Source of the DNA: an uncultured Odoribacter sp.
GTDB lineage: Bacteria > Bacteroidota > Bacteroidia > Bacteroidales > Marinifilaceae
Assembly: GCA_905204385.1 (NCBI GenBank)
Contig: CAJKZL010000201.1
Coordinates: 1-6,224, forward strand
DNA length: 6,224 bases
Direction of reading: 5' to 3'
This document shows positions 1 through 5,634 of the stretch, piece by piece (positions within the stretch are counted from its first letter, which is position 1; each line of letters begins with the position of its first letter). The translations under genes and the position numbers were made by a program. Under the pieces are notes generated by a model that searched no databases, was not told the DNA's origin, and saw nothing but the letters and a program-made list of their open reading frames with translations.

Positions 1-755
1 AAAAATAAAACGATCATTACGTATCTACCCGCCAGGGCTGTGCCGAGTACAATCAGGTAGGGCACTACTTAGAGCCATTCGCCCGGGGCACACGACGCCG
101 GGGTATGTATTTCCATGCCGGCAAAAATATAATAGATCAGCAGCAATATGGCCGCCGGCATGACAATCATGCTGTTGACCTTGAATTTGTCGCGCATTTC
201 GCATCCCTGGGTTTTGGTGGCCGCTATGGTGGTATCCGAGATAAAGGAAAGATTGTCGCCGAAGAATGCTCCGCCCACTACGATGGCGACCATAAAGGGG
301 AGTCCGACGGCTGTTTTTTCGGCAATACCGATGGCTACTGGGGTGAGGGCCACGATGGTCCCGACGGAGGTTCCCACGGAAAGCGAGATAAAACAAGCGG
401 CAATGAACATGCCGGCCAGCAGCAGATTGTCGGGAAGAAGATGCAGGGTGAGGCCGACGGTGGCGTCGATGGCTCCCATAGCTTTGGCCGACTGGGCAAA
501 AGCCCCTGCCAGTATGAAAATCCAGATCATTAGTAAGATATTCTTGTCGGAAGCTCCGCCGGAGAAATGACCGATGCGTTCCGCTAAACTCAGACGGGGT
601 GTCATGGCTATCGCAGCTATGGAAGAAATTAAAAAGGCTACAGTGATCGGAACCTTGTAGAAATCATCGACCAGTAATGAAGTGACCAGATATACCCCCA
701 GAAAAATGAAAAGAGGGCTTAAGGCTAAAACGGAGGGTTTCGGGGGTTGATGCAT
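1..755 (-). pseudogene. nhaC: NhaC-family Na+/H+ antiporter, 5' part, interrupted by an in-frame stop
   Basis: This is an inner-membrane antiporter of the NhaC family, which exchanges Na+ for H+. The frame opens with ATG at 755 and gives 228 residues of mostly hydrophobic segments (about 13-30, 36-52, 72-90, 108-126, 130-146, 152-166, 195-213). The family-typical polar motif GGAFFGDNLSFISDTT lies at residues 161-176. After residue 228 (…GEWL) comes TAA at 69-71. The same frame then stays open to the window edge and reads VVPYLIVLGTALAGR and another hydrophobic stretch, which looks like the next NhaC membrane helix. Family members are usually well over 400 residues, so the stop removes roughly half. 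The preserved frame beyond it points to one nonsense substitution, either a real recent inactivation or a sequence error. The start is supported by a TAnnTTTG box 29 bases upstream. The family call is firm; the functional state is uncertain. Confidence 0.82.
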
Positions 756-784
756 ACTTTATTAAGCTGTAATTTAATAGGCAG

Positions 785-792
785 CAAATTTA
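785..792 (-). promoter_or_regulatory. Candidate -7 box (TAAATTTG) of the nhaC promoter
   Basis: On the minus strand the sequence reads TAAATTTG, an exact match to the Bacteroidota -7 consensus TAnnTTTG, ending 29 bases before the nhaC ATG. That predicts a 5' leader of about 20-25 bases. No good -33 TTTG is seen at the expected 19-21 base spacing, so the promoter may be weak or activator-dependent. Confidence 0.55.
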
Positions 793-826
793 ATGTTTTT
801 TTGTCTGGAAATAAGCATGCCTATTT

Positions 827-847
827 ATATAACACAATAAGTTATAT
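827..847. repeat. Inverted repeat ATATAAC-N7-GTTATAT
   Basis: Two perfect 7-base arms (827-833 and 841-847) are separated by ACAATAA. The element sits upstream of the nhaC -7 box on the divergent side and has the size and symmetry of a dimeric regulator site. It is short and AT-rich, so chance is a real alternative. Confidence 0.25.
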
Positions 848-1008
848 TGCTATTTTATAAGTTTAAGTAATAGATAATATAGAGTTTGGTCTCTGGGGGA
901 AGCACTTAAAGGCTTTGAGATGGAGAATGATGAACACTGCTCACAGGAAAATATTGCAAATTTAAATGTTTCTTTTTTTGGTTAAATGATCAGTTAAATA
1001 TAATCCTT

Positions 1009-1016
1009 TATAATTG
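1009..1016 (+). promoter_or_regulatory. Weak candidate -7 box (TATAATTG) for the YidD-like operon
   Basis: TATAATTG differs from TAnnTTTG at one fixed position. The nearest upstream TTTG (977-980) is 28 bases away, longer than the usual 19-21. If used, it would give a leader of roughly 100 bases before the ATG at 1120. No better box was found on this strand between 780 and 1119. Confidence 0.25.
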
Positions 1017-1106
1017 TTGCAAATATACAATTTTAGTGAATAAAGAAAGAATTCAAGATCAAAATTTTATACAGGATTATTTTTATCTGTTCATTTCACC
1101 AAAAAA

Positions 1107-1110
1107 AGGA
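1107..1110 (+). promoter_or_regulatory. AGGA ribosome binding site that fixes the start at 1120
   Basis: AGGA, within an A-rich run, lies nine bases before ATG 1120. It supports that start over the in-frame GTG at 1036, which would add 28 residues in front of an otherwise clean signal peptide. Confidence 0.5.
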
Positions 1111-1119
1111 ACATTAAAA

Positions 1120-2232
1120 ATGGATTTATTGAAATGTTTTGGTTTTTGGGAGAAAAGAATAGTGGTGTTTTCTTTTCTTTTTCTTTCTTTAGAGGGATTT
1201 ACTCAGGAAGCAGAAAACGATTATATACAGTTTTATCAAAAGTTCATCAGTCCTGTAAGATACAAAAGTTGTGGCATGTATCCTTCCTGCTCGCGTTACA
1301 GTATGATGTGTTTTCGTGAAACAGGATTTTTTAATGGAATGTTTTTTACGGCAGACCGCCTGATGCGATGTTGTAATATCCCCCTTGCGTATCCCAGGAT
1401 CGAGTTAAATGAGAATTGGTATTATTTGGATTATCCTCCAACTCATCCTTCTGTGAACCCTCAACGTTTTTATTTTAATATTTCAGTGGATGGAACAGCA
1501 GCTAGTACTGAAATGTTTATACAGAATTTAATGAGAAGGGGGCTTTATTCTGAAGCGCTTTCGGAAATTAGCCGTGCCCTTTTTTTTCAGGCAGATGTTT
1601 CCGACAGTATTTATTTGCTGAAACTACAATGTTATGAGGCTCTGGAGCAAAATGATAAAGCGCTACAGGAATATAATAATTATCCTGCAAAGGTTACTGA
1701 AAATCCCCGTATTCGCCTGGAAGTCGCCGGGATAAATCTAAGAGAGAGGAACTTTGAAGAAGTACAGAGGATTTGCTCAGGCTTTCAAATTTATGAACAT
1801 TACCATAATGTTGCACAAACCTATAGAGGTATTGCCTGTCTGTGGCAGAACCAATTGGAGGATGCAGGTCGATTTTTTGAATCGGGAATTAATGCTTCTC
1901 AAAATTTGGCGAAACTAGATGAATATCGATGTTTTAAACGGAAAAATCCTCGCTTGGCGACATTCTATTCGATTATTCCTGGAGGCGGTTATTGGTATTG
2001 CGGAGGGAAACGGACTGCTGTGACTTCTTTTTTGATTAATGGATTGTTAGGATATGCCGTGTATACCAGTGTTAAATCGAAAAATTATGGGTTGGCTTCT
2101 CTGCTGGGAATTTTGAATATCAGTTTTTATTTTGGAAATGTAAAAGGTGCTAATCTTTCAGCCAAACGTTATAATGCTTATAAGGAAAACAATATTAAAA
2201 ATGATTTATATTTAAATAACCGTTTTAATTGA
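1120..2232 (+). CDS. Exported YidD-like domain protein with TPR-like region and C-terminal membrane hairpin
   Basis: The protein is 370 residues. Residues 1-29 resemble a signal peptide: basic and aromatic start, hydrophobic IVVFSFLFLSLEGF, then TQ-E as a possible cleavage point. Residues 34-90 match YidD: IQFYQKFISPV, then the conserved YPSCSRYS (54-61), and a downstream RLMRCC segment. YidD itself is a roughly 70-85 residue protein bound to the inner membrane that assists membrane protein insertion alongside YidC. Residues about 125-265 are paired amphipathic helices of TPR type (for example GLYSEALSEISRAL and QNDKALQEYNNYP). Residues about 276-345 hold a Gly/aromatic turn (IIPGGGYWYCGGK, 285-297) and hydrophobic helices, resembling small TM2/DUF5683-type membrane hairpins; that naming is by eye. 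It is co-oriented with the downstream lipoprotein gene after a 6-base gap. A sampled 60-base line (1141-1200) is 32% GC. Its function is unknown. The YidD match is firm and the architecture is unusual. Confidence 0.85.
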   Translation: MDLLKCFGFWEKRIVVFSFLFLSLEGFTQEAENDYIQFYQKFISPVRYKSCGMYPSCSRYSMMCFRETGFFNGMFFTADRLMRCCNIPLAYPRIELNENWYYLDYPPTHPSVNPQRFYFNISVDGTAASTEMFIQNLMRRGLYSEALSEISRALFFQADVSDSIYLLKLQCYEALEQNDKALQEYNNYPAKVTENPRIRLEVAGINLRERNFEEVQRICSGFQIYEHYHNVAQTYRGIACLWQNQLEDAGRFFESGINASQNLAKLDEYRCFKRKNPRLATFYSIIPGGGYWYCGGKRTAVTSFLINGLLGYAVYTSVKSKNYGLASLLGILNISFYFGNVKGANLSAKRYNAYKENNIKNDLYLNNRFN

Positions 2233-2238
2233 GTAATT

Positions 2239-3267
2239 ATGAAGAGAGTATTTTTTTATGGTGTGGCATTATCGGCCTTAATATTTAGTTCATGTGGGTC
2301 AAAAGTTTCATTAGTCGCAACAAGTGTGCCGGAAGAGGGAAGCTCGCAATTTATACAAATTACAAACCAGGATCATGTATGCGGACCGCGTGGAGCAAGC
2401 AAACAGCAACGGTACTCTCAAACGCCTCTTGATTTACCCAATATAATAACTTTAGCACTTTCTCCTACTGAAGACGAAGTGGCATTTTTATCTAAGCGTT
2501 CCGATAAAATTAACATTTTTATTAAGAGTATACTAGGACATAGTGTGTCCCAGCAACGAACCTTCAGAACAAATATTAATTCTTTTGCTTATTCTCCTGA
2601 TGGTAAGATATTATGTTTTTCAGAGATGTCTGGTGGAAAATCCAATCTTTTTACCACGGATGCAAAACAAGGAACGATCTGCCAGCAACTGACCGAAGGA
2701 TTTAATCCTGCTTTTTCGGGGGATATGAATATGATTTTTTTTGAAAGATCGGAGGCTGCCGGGACAAAACTTGTTGCACAAGGTGGGTGTGGCGGAGGCG
2801 CTAATACAGTAACAATTTATCAAGGCATTCTATGGAGTTATAACCGATTAAATAGTCAGTTGTCTACTTATGTAAAAGGAAGTAATCCATGTATTATACC
2901 TGGAGAAGCTGCTTCTTTGTATTGTGTAAGAAATTCTGATACCGGTAGTGAAATATGGAAAATAAATTATACTCAGGGAAAAGAAGAAATTATATATACT
3001 GCTTCCGATAAGAAAATTGTAACTCCTCAACTGTCTCCGGATGGTAATTGGCTGGCTTTTGTGATGACCAGCCGGGTAAATAAAAGACAAAATGCAGATA
3101 TTTATGTCATTAAGACCGATGGGAGCCAACTTACTCAATTGACATATCACCAGGCGGATGACTTTTGTCCTGTTTGGTCAAGGGATGGAAAACATATTTA
3201 TATCGTTTCCTCCAGAGGAAATGACGATGGGGAATATAATGTGTGGAAAATGAGTTTTCCCTTTTGA
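2239..3267 (+). CDS. Lipoprotein with six-bladed TolB/PD40-type beta-propeller
   Basis: The protein is 342 residues. It opens with a lipoprotein signal peptide, MKRVFFYGVALSALIFSSC, with the lipidated cysteine at residue 19. The residues after it show no acidic surface-export signal, so a periplasm-facing anchor is likelier. Six WD40-like repeats are visible at about 68-98, 112-142, 154-181, 214-246, 258-295 and 304-340, several with the hallmark YSPDGK / LSPDGNWLAF / WSRDGKHIYI pattern. This is the count expected for one closed TolB-like propeller, usually a protein-binding platform. A Gly/Cys-rich insert (GGCGGGANT, 182-190) interrupts the spacing between blades 3 and 4, and eight cysteines are present in all, more than usual for this fold. 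It follows the YidD-like gene by six bases and ends before a strong terminator, so the pair forms an operon. No Shine-Dalgarno is seen, as is common in the phylum. It is not the canonical TolB, since no tol-pal genes are nearby. Its specific role is unknown. Confidence 0.85.
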   Translation: MKRVFFYGVALSALIFSSCGSKVSLVATSVPEEGSSQFIQITNQDHVCGPRGASKQQRYSQTPLDLPNIITLALSPTEDEVAFLSKRSDKINIFIKSILGHSVSQQRTFRTNINSFAYSPDGKILCFSEMSGGKSNLFTTDAKQGTICQQLTEGFNPAFSGDMNMIFFERSEAAGTKLVAQGGCGGGANTVTIYQGILWSYNRLNSQLSTYVKGSNPCIIPGEAASLYCVRNSDTGSEIWKINYTQGKEEIIYTASDKKIVTPQLSPDGNWLAFVMTSRVNKRQNADIYVIKTDGSQLTQLTYHQADDFCPVWSRDGKHIYIVSSRGNDDGEYNVWKMSFPF

Positions 3268-3353
3268 AAACCGATTACTGAACAAAGTGATGTTCTAAGC
3301 AATTGGATGGTTTGAGAAGGTTCTGAATTGTTAAATTTTATCGAATTAACCTG

Positions 3354-3402
3354 ATAAGAGTCGTGATAAATGGTATTTATTACGATTCTTATTGTTTTAT
3401 TC
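3354..3402 (+). terminator. Long hairpin terminator of the YidD-propeller operon
   Basis: Arms at 3354-3371 and 3375-3392 pair over all 18 positions around a 3-base loop (GGT), followed by a T-rich tail (TTGTTTTATT). Two of the pairs are G-U in plus-strand RNA and would be A-C mismatches in minus-strand RNA, which shows that the hairpin is meant for rightward transcripts. It lies 86 bases after the lipoprotein stop codon. Confidence 0.85.
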
Positions 3403-3525
3403 TGGTTCCGGATATATTACCTTGTCCGTTTCTTTTTAGCTGCTGTTGTCCTGTACTGTATTCGGTTTTAAAGGGCCGTGTATTATCCGTGGGAAGAAAT
3501 TAAAGAATTGATTGAAACTTTGATT

Positions 3526-3534
3526 TATATTTTG
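3526..3534 (+). promoter_or_regulatory. Weak candidate promoter (TATATTTTG) for the GadC-like gene
   Basis: TA-TAT-TTTG has one extra base compared with TAnnTTTG. It ends 29 bases before the ATG at 3564, a normal leader length. Possible -33 TTG triplets at 3508-3510 and 3512-3514 are closer than usual. No other good box is seen on this strand between 3403 and 3563; that stretch otherwise shows nothing recognisable. Confidence 0.35.
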
Positions 3535-3563
3535 CGTTATTATGGAGAAAAATGTAGCTGAAT

Positions 3564-5039
3564 ATGAATCCAAAAAATACAAACATTTCAACCTGGCAGC
3601 TAGCGTTGATGACATCCGCTGCCGTTATCAGCCTGCGGGGGTTGCCGATGATGGCGCAGGAAGAACTGACGATGTTCTTTTATATTTTTTTCGCTACTTT
3701 TTTATTTTTGATCCCTGCGGCCTTTGTTGCGGCGGAATTGGGAAGTGCTTTTGCCGATCGGGGGGGCGGGGTGTATACCTGGGTGAAAGAAGCGTTCAAC
3801 CGTAAACTGGGATTCACCGCTATCTTCCTGCAATGGATACAAAACGTAGTGTGGTATCCGACGGTGCTGGGATTTGCGGCGGCTTCGATCGCCTATATGA
3901 TAGGCAAACCGGACCTCTCTCAGAACGGTTTGTTCGTCGGTCTGTTTTCGATCGCTATGTATTGGCTGGCCACCTGGCTCACTTTTCGGGGGACGTCTTT
4001 GATATCGCGCATCACCAGCCAGGGATTTTTACTCGGGACGGGCTTACCGGGAGTCGTGATCATCATCATGGCTATCATCTGGATTGTAGGCGGAAATCCC
4101 ATTGCTTTCGAAAACATTCCTGCCGATGTACCTCAGGTTGCCAACGTGGTGGCCGGACATGTGCATCCGCGGTTTTTCCCGCATATGACAGGGATAAGCG
4201 ATATTGCTTTTCTGGCAGGTATTTTATTGTTGTTTGCGGGAGTGGAAGTACATGCCGTGCATGTACAGGAAATGAAAAATCCTCAAAAGCAATTCCCGTC
4301 GGCTATGTTTCTGGCGGCTTTGATTTCTTTCGGATTGTTTACACTGGGTTCTCTGGCGGTTGCCGTAGTGACTCCTTACGATCAGATCAATTTACAGGCA
4401 GGCTTGTTTGTCAGTTTTCAACAATTGTTCGACCATTATCATATCGGCTGGCTGACGAATGTTATGGGGTTTCTGGCTGCATTCGGGGCTTTAGCAGGAG
4501 TGATGTCCTGGATTTCAGGCCCTAGTCGGGGATTGCTGTGGACAGCCAACGACGGTGAACTGCCTCATTTTCTGCGAAAGACCAATAAGAACGGCGTTCA
4601 AACCCATATCCTTTTTATTCAGGGAGGGATTGTTACTATCCTGTCTTCGTTGTATATCATCATGGACGACGTCAGCGTTGCTTTTTTCCTGTTGAGTGCT
4701 TTGACCATCGGTCTTTACCTGGTGATGTATATGATGATGTATGCTTCGGGCATCCGGCTGAGGTATACCCAGCCTAACCTGAAACGGGATTACCGGGTGC
4801 CGGGAGGTAAAATAGGCATGTGGTTGATTGCCGGGATAGGATTTCTGGCCGTTGTATTTTCATTTATCGTCACTTTTTTTCCCCCTTCGCAATTGCCGGT
4901 CGGAAGCCCTGCCTTCTATACCAGCCTGGTGGTTATAGGTACGGTTGTATTTATCGCTATTCCTTTGATCATCAGTACGGTGATGGACCGGAAACGGAAA
5001 AAAAGGGAACAAGCACAAGTGGGAAGTTCTACAAAATAA
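3564..5039 (+). CDS. gadC: GadC-family amino acid antiporter (glutamate/GABA type, APC superfamily)
   Basis: This is an inner-membrane transporter of 491 residues with about twelve hydrophobic segments. By recalled comparison with E. coli GadC, which swaps external glutamate for internal GABA in acid resistance, matching blocks run along its length: GGGVYTWV (67-74), HVQEMKNP (233-240), INLQAGLF (275-282), SWISGPSRG (315-323), NKNGV (341-345), NLKRDYRVPGGK (405-416), FIVTFFPP (434-441) and a basic end MDRKRKKR. E. coli GadC is 511 residues and ends in a C-plug that closes the channel at neutral pH. Here the protein stops about 12 residues after the MDRKRK block, so the plug appears to be absent. 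No glutamate decarboxylase or glutaminase gene lies in the window, so the substrate is inferred from family only; other amino acids are possible. The start at 3564 is preferred over the out-of-frame ATG at 3542. A sampled line (3961-4020) is 58% GC, well above the upstream operon. Confidence 0.87.
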   Translation: MNPKNTNISTWQLALMTSAAVISLRGLPMMAQEELTMFFYIFFATFLFLIPAAFVAAELGSAFADRGGGVYTWVKEAFNRKLGFTAIFLQWIQNVVWYPTVLGFAAASIAYMIGKPDLSQNGLFVGLFSIAMYWLATWLTFRGTSLISRITSQGFLLGTGLPGVVIIIMAIIWIVGGNPIAFENIPADVPQVANVVAGHVHPRFFPHMTGISDIAFLAGILLLFAGVEVHAVHVQEMKNPQKQFPSAMFLAALISFGLFTLGSLAVAVVTPYDQINLQAGLFVSFQQLFDHYHIGWLTNVMGFLAAFGALAGVMSWISGPSRGLLWTANDGELPHFLRKTNKNGVQTHILFIQGGIVTILSSLYIIMDDVSVAFFLLSALTIGLYLVMYMMMYASGIRLRYTQPNLKRDYRVPGGKIGMWLIAGIGFLAVVFSFIVTFFPPSQLPVGSPAFYTSLVVIGTVVFIAIPLIISTVMDRKRKKREQAQVGSSTK

Positions 5040-5082
5040 ACGAATCGATAGCAAAGACCGAAGGCCTGTTGCGGGCTAAAAG

Positions 5083-5114
5083 CAGAAAACCCACTGTGTA
5101 CAGTGGGTTTTCTG
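5083..5114. terminator. Bidirectional hairpin terminator shared by the gadC-like gene and tRNA-Arg
   Basis: Perfect 14-base arms at 5083-5096 and 5101-5114 (CAGAAAACCCACTG and its complement) flank a TGTA loop. The A-run/T-run design inside the arms works on both strands. The minus-strand copy is followed by CTTTTAG. It starts 43 bases after the gadC-like stop codon and ends directly at the tRNA's 3' end, so it can stop both convergent transcripts. Confidence 0.8.
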
Positions 5115-5188
5115 TGATTCAGGCGGGATTCGAACCCACGACCTACGGCTTAGAAGGCCGTTGCTCTATCCAGCTGAGCTACTGAACC
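5115..5188 (-). tRNA. tRNA-Arg, anticodon UCU
   Basis: A complete 74-base cloverleaf reads on the minus strand. The acceptor is GGTTCAG paired with CTGAATC (one G-U pair) plus discriminator A. The D arm is GCTC-N9-GAGC. The anticodon arm is ACGGC-CTTCTAA-GCCGT with anticodon TCT, reading AGA (and AGG by wobble). The variable loop is AGGTC and the T arm is GTGGG-TTCGAAT-CCCGC. The 3' CCA is not encoded (the DNA continues CAG), so it must be added by a nucleotidyltransferase. A consensus promoter lies just upstream and a terminator hairpin abuts the 3' end, so it is probably a single-gene transcript. Confidence 0.97.
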
Positions 5189-5211
5189 AACACTTTTACG
5201 GTTTGGCGGTG

Positions 5212-5242
5212 CAAATATACGCTTTAATATTTTTATTCCAAA
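5212..5242 (-). promoter_or_regulatory. Consensus Bacteroidota promoter of tRNA-Arg
   Basis: On the minus strand TTTG (5239-5242), a spacer of exactly 19 bases and TATATTTG (5212-5219) match the TTTG-N19-TAnnTTTG promoter read by the phylum's primary sigma factor. The box ends 23 bases before the mature tRNA 5' end, leaving a short leader for RNase P removal. Confidence 0.88.
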
Positions 5243-5298
5243 AGAAATAATGTTTTTTTATTCGAAACTTCGGATGCTTTGTTGTTTATAAGCCGAAT

Positions 5299-5368
5299 TA
5301 ATTGGTTTATAAAGTCCGTCGATTTTATGGACTTTGAGCGACGAAGGAGCAACTTTAAGAACTAATTA
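5299..5368 (+). other. Potential structured RNA or nested inverted repeat
   Basis: An outer stem pairs TAATTGGTT (5299-5307) with AACTAATTA (5360-5368), nine pairs including one G-U. Inside it AAAGTCC (5311-5317) pairs perfectly with GGACTTT (5329-5335). A second option pairs CGTCG (5317-5321) with CGACG (5339-5343), which competes with the inner hairpin. The G-U pair suits plus-strand RNA. There is no known family match and no T-tract, so it does not look like an ordinary terminator. Confidence 0.3.
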
Positions 5369-5458
5369 TAAGTCTGAACACGTTTCAGTGACTTTTCTGC
5401 ACACTTTCATGGAAAGATTTATTTGCCGGAAAAAGAATGAAATTAAATCAGAACATCT

Positions 5459-5488
5459 TTTGATTTGTTTTTTTTAATCTTACCTTTG
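5459..5488 (+). promoter_or_regulatory. Candidate distal promoter upstream of the AraC-type gene
   Basis: TTTG (5459-5462), an 18-base spacer and TACCTTTG (5481-5488) closely match the TTTG-N19-TAnnTTTG layout. Transcription would start near 5495 and give a leader of about 140 bases before the ATG at 5635. Confidence 0.55.
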
Positions 5489-5593
5489 TTGAAAAGGAGT
5501 GAGTGAAGTTATGTAAAACACAGAATACGTGAATGTTTCATGCCTCTTGTTTGTAACTTATAATTAAATTTAACTTGACTGAAAGTTTTATTT

Positions 5594-5601
5594 TATGTTT
5601 G
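5594..5601 (+). promoter_or_regulatory. Candidate proximal -7 box (TATGTTTG) of the AraC-type gene
   Basis: TATGTTTG matches TAnnTTTG exactly and ends 33 bases before the ATG at 5635, the usual distance. The only nearby -33 candidate is TTG at 5575-5577, spaced 16 bases, which is short. Confidence 0.45.
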
Positions 5602-5634
5602 TTAGCTCTTAGTATTCATGTATATAGTTAAATT

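Larger units (their letters stand above)
756..1119. other. Divergent intergenic region between nhaC and the YidD-like operon
   Basis: This 364-base AT-rich stretch has no convincing gene. It holds the nhaC -7 box near its left end, a 7-bp inverted repeat at 827-847, and a weak candidate promoter for the rightward operon near 1009-1016. A short open frame at 920-985 (ATG to TAA, 21 residues, beginning MENDEHCSQEN) lies in a slightly GC-richer patch at 885-950. It could be a leader peptide, a gene remnant or chance, and it has no recognisable homology. Confidence 0.6.
5243..5634. other. Intergenic region between the tRNA promoter and the AraC-type gene
   Basis: This 392-base AT-rich stretch has no supportable gene. 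It contains a potential folded RNA element at 5299-5368 and two candidate rightward promoters at 5459-5488 and 5594-5601. After the first promoter a purine-rich GAAAAGGAG is followed by ATG TAA at 5511-5516, a start codon directly followed by a stop. The rest shows nothing recognisable. Confidence 0.6.

Noticed and set aside
105..570. Plus-strand open frames opposite nhaC
   Set aside because: Their translations are low-complexity and Gly/His/Asp-rich with no family resemblance, while the minus strand gives a clear membrane transporter.
1036..1119. In-frame GTG start at 1036 giving 28 extra residues on the YidD-like protein
   Set aside because: ATG 1120 has AGGA nine bases upstream and begins directly with a clean signal peptide; the extension would place 28 polar or aromatic residues in front of it and has no ribosome binding site.
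1169..1192. T/C-rich tract in the signal-peptide coding region as a phase-variation site
   Set aside because: The longest single-base run there is five T and the reading frame is intact, so there is no sign of slippage.
3542..3805. Open frame beginning at the ATG at 3542
   Set aside because: It overlaps the GadC-like gene in another frame, is short and cysteine/arginine-rich, and matches nothing; the frame from 3564 encodes a full transporter.
4820..5185. Open frame running through the gadC end, terminator and tRNA
   Set aside because: It reads across a perfect terminator hairpin and the antisense strand of a tRNA gene, so it is not a credible protein gene.
5311..5343. H-type pseudoknot from AAAGTCC/GGACTTT plus GTCG/CGAC
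   Set aside because: The linkers (0 and 3 bases) are too short to cross the stems, so the two pairings are better seen as alternatives.
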